A stretch of DNA of 64,000 nt from NCBI GenBank assembly GCA_017646625.1, contig JAGCMF010000008.1:1-64000 (forward strand), written 5' to 3'. Both the position numbers and the translations under genes were made by a program. The notes under the pieces were generated by a model. That model saw only the letters and a program-made list of their open reading frames with translations, did no database searches and was not told the DNA's origin. The stretch's first letter is position 1, and every line of letters begins with the position of its first letter. This DNA is from Alistipes sp. (GTDB lineage: Bacteria > Bacteroidota > Bacteroidia > Bacteroidales > Rikenellaceae). Shown here piece by piece: positions 15,830-24,314 of the stretch.

Positions 15830-17230
15830 CTACTCCTCGGGGCGCACGATACCACGGCGTGCAGCCTCACTCTCCATAAGCTTGAAGGCGGCATCGTAGT
15901 CGTTAGGGATAACACCATCGAGGATGGCATTCTTGATGACCTCCTTGATCTCGCCGATGACGGCACATGGCGGAAGATTGTAGGTCTTCATTATAAGGTC
16001 GCCCGTAACGGGGGGCTGGAAGTTACGTACTCTATCTCTCTCCTCCAAGTCCTGCATCTTCGCCCTCACAAGCTCGAAGTTCTTGAGGTATAGACGCACC
16101 TTGGAGTCTATGCCCGAGGTTATATCTGCCTCGCAGAGGGTCATGAGCTTCTCGACATCGTCGCCCGCCTCGAAGAGCAGACGGCGAACAGCAGAGTCGG
16201 TGACAAGATCCTCGGACAGCACGATAGGTCTCATATGAAGAAATACCATCTTCTGCACAAAGCGCATAGGCTCGTTCAGGGGTAGCTTAAGGCGGCGGAA
16301 GAGCTGCGGTATCATCTTCGAGCCTACAGCCTCATGCTGGTGGAATGTCCAGCCGTGGCGCGCATCGTAGGCCTTGGTAGTGGGCTTGCCTATGTCGTGC
16401 AGCAGCGCCGCCCAGCGAAGCCATATATCATCACTCCTCTTCGCCACATTATCCAGCACCTTCATCGTATGCTCGAAGTTATCCTTATGCGCATGCTTGC
16501 CCCTACGTTCTACACCCGACATCCTGTCGAGCTCCGGCAGCACATGCCTCAACAATCCCGAGCTACGCATAAGGCCGAGGCCTATGGAGGGCACAGGAGA
16601 GGCCATAATCTTATTTAGCTCCACAGCGATACGTTCCCTCGTGATAATCTTTATGCGGTCGGCCTGGCGGCAGATGCCATCGAACGTATCATCGTCGATG
16701 TCGAAGCCCAGCTGCGAGGCGAACCTCACGGCACGCATCATACGCAGTGGGTCGTCAGAGAAGGTCTTATCGGGCTCACAAGGGGTGCGTATTATACAAT
16801 CCTCGAGGTCGGCGATGCCACCAAAGGGGTCGACAAGCTCGCCAAACCTATCGCCATTGAGGCACCACGCCATGGCATTGATGGTGAAGTCCCTACGTCG
16901 CTGGTCATCCTCAAGGGTGCCAGGCTCAACCTGCGGGTTACGCGACTCGGGAGTATAGCTCTCCTTGCGTGCCCCGACAAACTCAACCTCCGTATCGCGC
17001 CAACGAAGCATCGCCGTGCCATAGGTCTTGAAGATGGAGACCTTGGCATTCAGCTCCTTGGCAAGAGCCTCGGCAACAGCTACACCACTGCCCACAACGA
17101 CAACATCTATGTCTGACGAGGGGCGACGTAGGTAGTGGTCGCGGACATAGCCACCAACGACATACACCTCGACACCGAGGCGGTCAACAACACGTGTTAT
17201 ATGCTTGAATATAGGATGCTTAAGTGGCAT
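15830..17230 (-). CDS. CCA-adding tRNA nucleotidyltransferase / HD-domain enzyme
   Basis: A 466-residue class II nucleotidyltransferase of the PcnB/Cca family. The head domain has VYVVGGYVRDHYLRRPSSDIDVVVVG with the catalytic DxD, then RRRDFTINAMAW and the RNA-binding FSDDPLRMMRAVRFASQLGF. The C-terminal part carries an HD motif (WAALLHDIGKP). Bacteroidetes genomes usually have one such gene, annotated as CCA-adding enzyme. The ATG at 17230 lies one base after the pdxJ stop and is preceded by GGGGAGGAG inside the end of pdxJ, which decides this start over longer in-frame ones. Confidence 0.88.
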   Translation of the reverse strand: MPLKHPIFKHITRVVDRLGVEVYVVGGYVRDHYLRRPSSDIDVVVVGSGVAVAEALAKELNAKVSIFKTYGTAMLRWRDTEVEFVGARKESYTPESRNPQVEPGTLEDDQRRRDFTINAMAWCLNGDRFGELVDPFGGIADLEDCIIRTPCEPDKTFSDDPLRMMRAVRFASQLGFDIDDDTFDGICRQADRIKIITRERIAVELNKIMASPVPSIGLGLMRSSGLLRHVLPELDRMSGVERRGKHAHKDNFEHTMKVLDNVAKRSDDIWLRWAALLHDIGKPTTKAYDARHGWTFHQHEAVGSKMIPQLFRRLKLPLNEPMRFVQKMVFLHMRPIVLSEDLVTDSAVRRLLFEAGDDVEKLMTLCEADITSGIDSKVRLYLKNFELVRAKMQDLEERDRVRNFQPPVTGDLIMKTYNLPPCAVIGEIKEVIKNAILDGVIPNDYDAAFKLMESEAARRGIVRPEE

Positions 17231-17231
17231 G

Positions 17232-17966
17232 CTACTCCTCCCCATTATGTGCACGATGGATGCAACGCTGGTAGATGCCCACGGTGTTCTCAAGACCCCA
17301 ATAGAGGGCATCGCTAATCAGTGCATGGCCTATAGATACCTCATCGACCCATGGTATACGCTGGATGAAGTACTGCAGATTCTCGGTATTTAGGTCGTGG
17401 CCAGCATTCAAGCCCAGACCTACACGTCGTGCCTCCTCGGCAGCTGCTACATATGGCGCTATGGCAGCCTCACGGTCAGCAGCATAACCCGCAGCATACG
17501 CCTCGGTGTACAACTCCACACGGTCGGCACCACACTCCTTCGCCGCAGTAACCATCTCGACAACAGGGTCAACGAAGATAGATACACGTATGCCAGCCTT
17601 ATGGAACCTGTCGGCCATAGCCTTGAGGTAGTCGCGATGCTTGATGGTATCCCAGCCCGCAGAGGATGTTATGGCATCCTCGGCATCAGGAACAAGCGTG
17701 ACCTGCGCAGGGCGCACCTCCTCGACAAGCTCACAGAAACTCTCGATAGGGTTACCCTCAACATTCAACTCGGTGGCGATATGTGCCTTGAGCTCCCTGA
17801 CATCACTATAGCGGATGTGACGTGCATCGGGGCGTGGGTGAACGGTGATGCCATCGGCACCAAAAGTCTCGATATCGAGAGCCGCCTTCAAGAGATTGGG
17901 CATATTTCCGCCACGCGAATTGCGCACAACGGCAATCTTATTGATATTTACACTTAACTTTGTCAT
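17232..17966 (-). CDS. pdxJ: Pyridoxine 5'-phosphate synthase
   Basis: PdxJ closes the pyridine ring in the DXP-dependent vitamin B6 route, using 1-deoxyxylulose-5-phosphate made by Dxs (7.4 kb). The 244-residue TIM barrel has LSVNINKIAVVRNSRGG at the N-terminus, the GADGITVHPRPDARHI block, VTLVPD, and GLNAGHDLNTENL with conserved histidines and the phosphate site. The length is typical. It is first of a two-gene unit with the CCA enzyme and is divergent from nadK. Confidence 0.95.
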   Translation of the reverse strand: MTKLSVNINKIAVVRNSRGGNMPNLLKAALDIETFGADGITVHPRPDARHIRYSDVRELKAHIATELNVEGNPIESFCELVEEVRPAQVTLVPDAEDAITSSAGWDTIKHRDYLKAMADRFHKAGIRVSIFVDPVVEMVTAAKECGADRVELYTEAYAAGYAADREAAIAPYVAAAEEARRVGLGLNAGHDLNTENLQYFIQRIPWVDEVSIGHALISDALYWGLENTVGIYQRCIHRAHNGEE

Positions 17967-18083
17967 AATTTTATTACCTTTGCCATCACAGAGGACTTAA
18001 CTACAGCGCCTACTGTAGGAGTTATAGCTCTCACGTGATGAACGTGATGGATGTTTAAACTACTTGTATTACAAGATTAGTAG

Positions 18084-18115
18084 CAAAGTTACGACTTTTT
18101 TTCATTTTGCGACAA
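18084..18115 (-). promoter_or_regulatory. Promoter of pdxJ
   Basis: On the minus strand TTG (18115-18113), 21 nt, TAACTTTG (18091-18084). The -33 element touches the nadK start codon, so the two genes' control regions overlap. Confidence 0.5.
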
Positions 18116-18984
18116 TGAACATAATACTTTTTTCGCGCAAGCAGCTAAACCACCGCCCCGAGCAGATAGCCTCGATGTTTCGTGCCATAGAGAACCTCGG
18201 CATGGACTACGTTGTAAATGAGGATTTTGCGGCCGTCATAGAGCAACTACTCGGATATAGCATCGAGCCTAAACGCATATTCCGAGATACCATAACGCCA
18301 ACAGGCAACGACGTGATGGTCACCTACGGTGGCGACGGCACACTCCTCGATGGCGTGGCACTGCTGCCCAACTACTCTATACCCGTGGTGGGCATAAACT
18401 GCGGACACCTCGGCTACCTCACGGCAGACGACGGCGAGGGCATAGAGGAGCTCTTCAGACGTATCGCCGCAGGCGAGATACTCTTCGAGCAGCGACAGAT
18501 GCTACGTGTGGAGGGCGACATAGAGGGTAGCGACATAGCACTGAACGAGGTGGCAATACACCGCAGTGGCGCAACGATGATAGCCATAGAGGTCTACATA
18601 AACGACCGTCTTGTGGCTACGTGTCACGGCGACGGAATGGTGATATCGACACCCACAGGCTCAACAGCCTACTCGTTGAGTGCCGGAGGCCCCGTCGTAG
18701 ACCCCATGTGTCGATGCGTGGTGCTCTCGCCACTCGCTCCCCACAACCTCACTATGCGCCCCGTGGTGGCGCCCGACAGCGCACGCATAACACTGCGCCT
18801 CGGAACACGCTACGGCGAGGCACTGCTCTCGGCAGACAACCGCACATACAGGCTCAAAGATGGGGCCTCGATAACACTTACACAGGCATGCGAGCCTCTT
18901 ATTTTGGCAACACCACACAATAATACATTCTACGACACGTTGAGAAAGAAGATGATGTGGGGCGTGGATAAACGCGAAGAGTAG
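18115..18984 (+). CDS. nadK: NAD kinase
   Basis: NadK phosphorylates NAD to NADP. The 289-residue protein shows the GGDGT nucleotide-binding motif (VTYGGDGTLLDGV), GINCGHLGYLTA, the conserved DGMVISTPTGSTAYSLSAGG block and a C-terminal LSADNRTYRL strand. The ATG at 18115 (MNIILFSRKQLNHR) is the family-like start; the longer frame passes through the pdxJ promoter. Confidence 0.95.
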   Translation: MNIILFSRKQLNHRPEQIASMFRAIENLGMDYVVNEDFAAVIEQLLGYSIEPKRIFRDTITPTGNDVMVTYGGDGTLLDGVALLPNYSIPVVGINCGHLGYLTADDGEGIEELFRRIAAGEILFEQRQMLRVEGDIEGSDIALNEVAIHRSGATMIAIEVYINDRLVATCHGDGMVISTPTGSTAYSLSAGGPVVDPMCRCVVLSPLAPHNLTMRPVVAPDSARITLRLGTRYGEALLSADNRTYRLKDGASITLTQACEPLILATPHNNTFYDTLRKKMMWGVDKREE

Positions 18985-19062
18985 CACACAGATAACATAT
19001 TGAGACACAGCAATAAACGCTGTACACGTACGCGTGCGTACGAAAATAATGCCCCAAAAGGA

Positions 19063-19093
19063 TTGTGATTTGCGATTTTATTGCTTACATTTG
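19063..19093 (+). promoter_or_regulatory. Promoter of uppS-bamA operon
   Basis: TTG (19063-19065), 20 nt, TACATTTG (19086-19093). The uppS ATG follows only 9 nt after the -7 box, so the mRNA should have almost no leader. Confidence 0.65.
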
Positions 19094-19102
19094 CAAGATA
19101 TT

Positions 19103-19825
19103 ATGAACGTAAAGAGAGTTACACCACAACACGTAGCCATCATCATGGATGGTAATGGCCGCTGGGCAAAGCAGCGTGGCAAGGAACGCTACGAGGGTCA
19201 CCTCGCAGGTGTGGAGCCTGTGCGTGCCGCCGTGCGTGCCGCCGTGCGCAACAACGTGAAGTGGCTGACACTCTACGCCTTCTCGACAGAGAACTGGGGA
19301 CGTCCCATAGCCGAAGTGGAGGCTATAATGGAGCTTTTCTGCCGCACCGTGGTGGGCGAAGGCGACGACCTGGCACGTCAGGGTGTGAGAGTGAAGATTA
19401 TGGGCGAACGCACAAACTTCTCACCCGCAGTATTGGAGATGATAGAGCAGATTGAGAGTGTCACACGCAAGGGAGAGAGGCTGACACTCGTATTGGCATT
19501 CAACTACTCGGCACGTCGCGAGATACTCCTTGCCACGCAGCACATAGCACAGCGTGTGGCAGAGGGTAAAATAGCCATAGACGAGATTACAGAGCAGCTG
19601 ATGGCCGAGGCTCTGATGACAGCCGGCATGCCCGACCCAGACATGATAATACGCACAAGTGGCGAGTACCGATTGAGCAACTTCATGCTCTGGCAAGCAT
19701 CATACGCCGAGTTCTACTTCCCCGAGGTGCTATGGCCCGACTTCAACGAGGAGGAGTTCGATAAGGCGATAGAGGTGTTCGCACAGCGCGACCGCCGATA
19801 CGGTTTAGTGACTGACGAAAGTTAA
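19103..19825 (+). CDS. uppS: Isoprenyl transferase (undecaprenyl diphosphate synthase)
   Basis: UppS extends farnesyl diphosphate with isopentenyl units to the C55 lipid carrier for peptidoglycan and surface glycans. The 240-residue protein has HVAIIMDGNGRWAKQRG with the catalytic aspartate, LTLYAFSTENWGRP, and the C-terminal PDMIIRTSGEYRLSNFMLWQ. The start at 19103 (MNVKRVTPQH) is decided by the promoter position. bamA starts 5 nt after the stop. Confidence 0.95.
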   Translation: MNVKRVTPQHVAIIMDGNGRWAKQRGKERYEGHLAGVEPVRAAVRAAVRNNVKWLTLYAFSTENWGRPIAEVEAIMELFCRTVVGEGDDLARQGVRVKIMGERTNFSPAVLEMIEQIESVTRKGERLTLVLAFNYSARREILLATQHIAQRVAEGKIAIDEITEQLMAEALMTAGMPDPDMIIRTSGEYRLSNFMLWQASYAEFYFPEVLWPDFNEEEFDKAIEVFAQRDRRYGLVTDES

Positions 19826-19830
19826 TAACG

Positions 19831-22395
19831 ATGAGATATACCAAGATTGTTCTTATCGCCATCATGGCGTTGCTCTGCGCATCACTCGACGTGACAGCGC
19901 AGCAGACAACACATTATGTGGTTGGCGATGCCGCAAATAACGAGATTTCAGACGACACAGATAGCATAGACTTCGACCTCACAGCTCCAATACTCACCGA
20001 GGACGATGGCAAGCTATACTACATACGTCACATAAACCTTCACGGCGTAAAATACCTAAACCACAGCATCCTGAAGGCCTCTGCAGGCCTCGAAGAGGGC
20101 GACTCGATATATCTGCCAAGCAGATTCATATCTAACGCCATGATGCGACTATGGGCTCCACGATACTTCTCCGACATACAGATAGGCGCAACAATCGAGG
20201 GCGACTCCCTCGACCTCGAGGTCTTCCTCAAGGAGAGACCACGAATACTATCGTGGGAGATTGAGGGAGTATCGAAGAGCAAGAAGACTGACCTGCGCGA
20301 CGAGGTGCTCAAGCTACGCCGCAACACCGAGCTCTCGGACTATGTTATCGACAAAAACATAAAGCTCATCAAGGAGCACTACGCAGCAAAGGGTTACCGC
20401 AACTGCGAGGTTGCCGTGCGCATAACAAACGACTCTATATATGAGCAGTGCGTGAATGTGACATTCGATATTGACCGCGGCCCCAAGGTGCGTGTGGCAC
20501 AGATAAACTTCGAGGGTAACGACGCCTTCGACGACAAGCGTCTGCGTCGTACGTTCAAGAAGACACACCAGAAGAGCATCCTCTTCTTCCAAAACCGTAA
20601 GCTCAACGAGGAGGACTATGAGGCAGACCTCGAGCTGCTCCTCGACTTCTATAACTCACGTGGCTACCGCAACGCCACAATCATCCGCGACTCGATATAC
20701 TACATCGACGACGAGAACCTCGGCATCGACATCGAGGTGGCAGAGGGTAACCAATACTACATACGCGACATACGATGGGTGGGTAACTCGGTATACACCA
20801 CCGAGCAACTGTCGGTGATGCTCGGCATACAACCCGGTGACGTATACGACAAGAAGTCGATGCACAAGCGCCTCGGCATAGGCAAGGAGATGAACCCCGA
20901 GGAGATGTCCATATCGTCACTATACAACAACAGCGGATACCTCATGTCGCAGATTGAGCCCGCAGAGATTGTCGTGGGTGCCGACTCCCTCGACCTCGAG
21001 ATACGTATCTTCGAGGGTAAGCCATTCACCATCAACGAGGTGGGCATCTCGGGAAATATGCGCGTAGACGACGAGGTGATACGTCGTGAGCTTTATGTGC
21101 GCCCCGGTGACCTCTACAACCGTGCTCTGCTGATGCAGACAATGCGCACGCTGATGAGCATGGGACACTTCGACGAGCAGGCTATAATGCCCGACATACA
21201 GCCCGTATCGGATGAACTGGTAAACATCAACTGGCCACTACAGGAGAAGGCTTCCGACCAGTTTAACATCGCCGGAGGTTGGGGCTCGGGAACATTCGTC
21301 GGCTCTATAGGCGTGACCCTCAACAACCTATCCATGCGTAACTTCTTCAAGCGCGGAGCATGGCGTCCATACCCCTCGGGACAGAATCAGAGACTATCTA
21401 TATCGGGTCAGACAAACGGTACATACTACAAGGCTCTATCGTTGAGCTTCACAGACCCATGGCTCGGTGGCCGCAGACCTAACTCCTTCACCCTCTCGGG
21501 ATATATATCGGAGCAGAACGACGCATACTACGTATGGCAGAATGCTACGATGTACTACCGCACGATGGGTATCTTCGCAGGTCTCGGCAAGCGCCTCACA
21601 TGGCCAGACCCATACTTCACCTTCTACGGTGAGCTCGGATATCAGCGCTATGGCCTACGTGGCTGGAGCTCCTTCATCTTGAGTGACGGTAATGCCAACA
21701 CCCTATCGCTGAAGCTCGTGTTGCAGCGTTCATCTATCGACGCGCCCTTCTTCTCGCGTTCAGGCTCGGAGTTCACACTCTCGGTGCAGGCGACACCTCC
21801 ATTCTCGGCATGGGATGGCATAGACTATAGCGACCCCAACCTCTCGGATCAGGACCGCTACAGATGGATTGAGTTCCACAAGTGGCTGCTCAAGGGCCGA
21901 TGGTTCTTCCCTCTGACACAAAACCAGAACCTTGTGCTCATGCTCGGCGCAGAGATGGGTTACCTCGGCCACTACAACAAGAATAAGGTATCGCCCTTCG
22001 AACGCTTCGAGATTGGTGGTGACGGCATGACGGGATACAACATCTACGGTGTAGACATCATCGCGCTGCGCGGCTATGAGGATGGTGCCCTCGACCCTTC
22101 AGACTACTACTCTGTGGCATACAACAAGTATGTCGTCGAGCTACGCTACCCCGTCATCCTTAAGCCTAACTCGTCGATATACGTCCTCGGCTTCCTCGAG
22201 GGTGGTAACGGCTTCAACTCATGGAAGGAGTTCTCGCCATTCAAGATTAAGCGTTCGGCAGGTGTCGGCGTGCGTCTATACCTCCCTATCGTAGGTATGC
22301 TCGGCGTAGACTGGGGTTATGGCTTCGATGCCCCCTACGGCTCGACAAAGCCCAGTGGCTCGCAGTTCCACTTCGTCATGGGCCAGCAGTTCTAA
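19831..22395 (+). CDS. bamA: Outer membrane assembly factor BamA
   Basis: BamA inserts beta-barrel proteins into the outer membrane. The 854-residue precursor has a signal peptide (MRYTKIVLIAIMALLCASLDVTAQ), a series of POTRA domains over about residues 60-470 (repeated patterns such as VRVAQINFEGNDAFDDKRLR and FTINEVGISGNMRVDDEVIR), and a C-terminal 16-strand barrel with glycine/aromatic alternation ending in FHFVMGQQF, a proper barrel signature with terminal phenylalanine. Two OmpH/Skp-type chaperone genes follow, as is common in Bacteroidetes. Confidence 0.95.
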   Translation: MRYTKIVLIAIMALLCASLDVTAQQTTHYVVGDAANNEISDDTDSIDFDLTAPILTEDDGKLYYIRHINLHGVKYLNHSILKASAGLEEGDSIYLPSRFISNAMMRLWAPRYFSDIQIGATIEGDSLDLEVFLKERPRILSWEIEGVSKSKKTDLRDEVLKLRRNTELSDYVIDKNIKLIKEHYAAKGYRNCEVAVRITNDSIYEQCVNVTFDIDRGPKVRVAQINFEGNDAFDDKRLRRTFKKTHQKSILFFQNRKLNEEDYEADLELLLDFYNSRGYRNATIIRDSIYYIDDENLGIDIEVAEGNQYYIRDIRWVGNSVYTTEQLSVMLGIQPGDVYDKKSMHKRLGIGKEMNPEEMSISSLYNNSGYLMSQIEPAEIVVGADSLDLEIRIFEGKPFTINEVGISGNMRVDDEVIRRELYVRPGDLYNRALLMQTMRTLMSMGHFDEQAIMPDIQPVSDELVNINWPLQEKASDQFNIAGGWGSGTFVGSIGVTLNNLSMRNFFKRGAWRPYPSGQNQRLSISGQTNGTYYKALSLSFTDPWLGGRRPNSFTLSGYISEQNDAYYVWQNATMYYRTMGIFAGLGKRLTWPDPYFTFYGELGYQRYGLRGWSSFILSDGNANTLSLKLVLQRSSIDAPFFSRSGSEFTLSVQATPPFSAWDGIDYSDPNLSDQDRYRWIEFHKWLLKGRWFFPLTQNQNLVLMLGAEMGYLGHYNKNKVSPFERFEIGGDGMTGYNIYGVDIIALRGYEDGALDPSDYYSVAYNKYVVELRYPVILKPNSSIYVLGFLEGGNGFNSWKEFSPFKIKRSAGVGVRLYLPIVGMLGVDWGYGFDAPYGSTKPSGSQFHFVMGQQF

Positions 22396-22433
22396 AATTG
22401 ACAACTGTGGCAATATATTTGAAATAAATTGAT

Positions 22434-22441
22434 TATATTTG
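22434..22441 (+). promoter_or_regulatory. Possible -7 element before ompH
   Basis: TATATTTG, 25 nt before the ATG of the first ompH gene, with a second identical TATATTTG at 22414-22421. No convincing -33 box is seen at the right distance, so these may be weak or internal promoters. Confidence 0.35.
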
Positions 22442-22465
22442 TAAAACCAACATTAAGAGATAACT

Positions 22466-22972
22466 ATGAAGAGAGTACTTATAGCCATTGTGGCGATGAT
22501 GATGTGCGTGGGCATAGCCTCTGCACAAAACTACATGGTAGTGGATAGCGAGAAGGTATTTAAGTCTATCGAGGCATACAACAATGCCCTGAACGAGATT
22601 GAGAACCTCTCGGCACAGTATCAGCAGCGTGTGGATGCCAAGTTCCAGGAGGTAGAGAATATGTACAACGCATATATGCAGCAGCGAGCATCACTCACCG
22701 AGAGTGCACGTCAGCAGCGCGAGCAGGCAATATTGAGCAAGGAGGCGGAGGCAACACAGCTCCAGGAGTCGTTGTTCGGCACCGACGGCGAGCTCATGAA
22801 GCGTCGTGTGGAGCTTATCCAGCCTATACAGAAGCTCGTCTTCGACACCATAGATAACTTCTCGAAGCTCTACGGCTACGACCTCGTTATCGACATCGCC
22901 GCAAACCCAACAATACTATACTACTCGGAGAAGGTTAACTTCACAGACCGCATCATCGAGATGCTCAAGTAG
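22466..22972 (+). CDS. OmpH/Skp-family periplasmic chaperone
   Basis: A 168-residue exported protein with a signal peptide (MKRVLIAIVAMMMCVGIASAQ). The mature part begins NYMVVDSEKVFKSIEAYNNAL and continues as a long Q/E-rich helical region (about residues 40-110), the coiled-coil tentacle of Skp-like chaperones that hold unfolded outer-membrane proteins. The C-terminal strand YDLVIDIAANPTILYYSEKV completes the fold. Its position just after bamA fits this function. Confidence 0.88.
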   Translation: MKRVLIAIVAMMMCVGIASAQNYMVVDSEKVFKSIEAYNNALNEIENLSAQYQQRVDAKFQEVENMYNAYMQQRASLTESARQQREQAILSKEAEATQLQESLFGTDGELMKRRVELIQPIQKLVFDTIDNFSKLYGYDLVIDIAANPTILYYSEKVNFTDRIIEMLK

Positions 22973-23011
22973 CAAATTGCCGACATTTAGAATTATTTAT
23001 ATTATAGCGTA

Positions 23012-23536
23012 ATGAAGAATTTTTTGAAACTGACCCTTGCCGTAGTGCTCATGATGAGTGCCGGTTCGGTTTATGCACAGAAGTTTGGCCGCGTTGACCT
23101 TGCGGCGATCGTAACAACAATGCCAGAGTACCAGGAGGCACAGACAAACCTCGAGGTATACGGACAGGACCTACAGGACCAGCTCGAACAGATCATGGTG
23201 GAGTTCAACTCAAAGTATGCAGACTACGAGAAGAACGTTAGCACATACTCGGATGCCGTACGCCAGCTTAAGGAGTCGGAGCTAACACAGCTACAGCAGC
23301 GCTATAGCGAGTTCCAGCAGTTGGCACAGCAGGATATACAGCGTAAGCAGTCGGAGTTGATGAACCCTATCGTCGAGAAGGCTAACGACGCTGTTAAGAA
23401 GATAGCAGCCGAGGGTGGCTACCTCGTAGTATTCAGCACCGATGGCGACCAGCCAGGTAGCGCAGGTCTCGCATACTTCGATGCCGAGGCCCTCACAGAC
23501 ATCACAGCTCTTGTTAAGGCAGAGCTCGGTATCTAA
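23012..23536 (+). CDS. OmpH/Skp-family periplasmic chaperone, second copy
   Basis: A 174-residue paralogue of the preceding gene, 39 nt downstream. It has a signal peptide (MKNFLKLTLAVVLMMSAGSVYAQ), the start of mature Skp (FGRVDLAAIVTTMPEYQEAQ), a glutamine-rich coiled coil and the C-terminal YLVVFSTDGDQ strand. Sequence identity to the first copy is low, so the two copies probably form different trimers or serve different clients; this is inference. Confidence 0.88.
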   Translation: MKNFLKLTLAVVLMMSAGSVYAQKFGRVDLAAIVTTMPEYQEAQTNLEVYGQDLQDQLEQIMVEFNSKYADYEKNVSTYSDAVRQLKESELTQLQQRYSEFQQLAQQDIQRKQSELMNPIVEKANDAVKKIAAEGGYLVVFSTDGDQPGSAGLAYFDAEALTDITALVKAELGI

Positions 23537-23562
23537 TACCTCACATATACCTTATATTATAT

Positions 23563-23593
23563 AGAGCTACCCTTGCGGGTGGCTCTTTTTTTT
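23563..23593 (+). terminator. Terminator of the uppS-bamA-ompH operon
   Basis: AGAGCTACCC (23563-23572) and GGGTGGCTCT (23577-23586) form a stem with one mismatch and a TTGC loop, followed by eight T. Confidence 0.9.
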
Positions 23594-23600
23594 CATTATC

Positions 23601-23866
23601 AAAGGGCAGAAAGGGTCAGAAGGGTCAAAAAAGGTAAAAACAAAAGTCCGCGACAACACCCTACCTTTTATGACCTTTTATGACGTTTTATGCCCTTTGA
23701 CACCCGAGAATGAAAAGGGCACGAAGGGGCAAAAAAGGTAAAAACAAAAGTCCGCAACAACGCCCTACCTTTTATGACCTTTTATGACGTTTTATGCCCT
23801 TTGGTACCCGACAATGAAAAAGGGGCAAAAGGGTTAGAGACAACGCACAACCTTTTATGCCCTTTG
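23601..23866. repeat. Repeat family 2, tandem array of three units
   Basis: Each full unit has a purine-rich arm (AAAGGGCAGAAAGGGTCAG type), a conserved spacer around AAAAACAAAAGTCCGC, and a pyrimidine-rich arm of three near-identical 10-mers (TTTTATGACC, TTTTATGACG, TTTTATGCCC). The arms are imperfectly complementary, so each unit is a long quasi-palindrome. Units lie at about 23601-23699, 23713-23803 and a short one at 23817-23865. Open frames across it are low-complexity and not genes. Confidence 0.85.
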
Positions 23867-23885
23867 ACACCCGACAACAAAAAAA

Positions 23886-23933
23886 GTGCTATGCGGATAT
23901 CCTCTCTCACGTGGGGAGGAGTCGGCATAGCAC
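23886..23933. other. Long hairpin after the family 2 array
   Basis: GTGCTATGC (23886-23894) pairs with GCATAGCAC (23925-23933), and CCTCTC pairs with GGGGAGG inside, so the element folds into one long stem. It is preceded by an A-run, which would act as a T-tract for transcription coming from the TPR regulator on the minus strand. A bidirectional or minus-strand terminator is possible. Confidence 0.5.
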
Positions 23934-24314
23934 CTGAACACACTCAAATATTACATTAACCAAATTGTCGAACCTGGGCTCGGCAGCGCCGAGAAGCACC
24001 CCTCATGGCAAATCATGCACCAACATGGGGCGTAAGCAAAAAGACGAAAAAACTAAACTCACAACCGCTACCCCCCTGCGTGGGCATCATGCACCACACA
24101 TCCCTTGCTTATCTTGATACAAAGTTATACCATAGGCCGCCATTAACCAAATTTATACCCAAAAAAGATTTCGCAGGCCACTTTTCAACACTCTGAATAT
24201 CAGTGTGTTGAAAAGGCGATTTTTAGAGATTTTTCTCGTGCCTGATAATCAGGCAGTTACGAGGATGAAATAGGAGAGTGGGGAAAGAAGCGCTAAAGTG
24301 CTGATATTCTGCGA
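23934..24314. other. Non-coding stretch with two hairpins
   Basis: No convincing gene. CTCGGC-AGC-GCCGAG (23979-23993) and CTTTTCAACAC...GTGTTGAAAAG (24181-24215) are hairpins; the second is the nearer candidate for a 3' signal of the TPR regulator, whose stop is at 24315. Confidence 0.5.

Noticed and set aside
23601..23959. Tandem array at 23.6-23.9 kb considered as a CRISPR
   Set aside because: Unit spacing is irregular, there are only three units, spacers are themselves conserved, and no cas genes are near.
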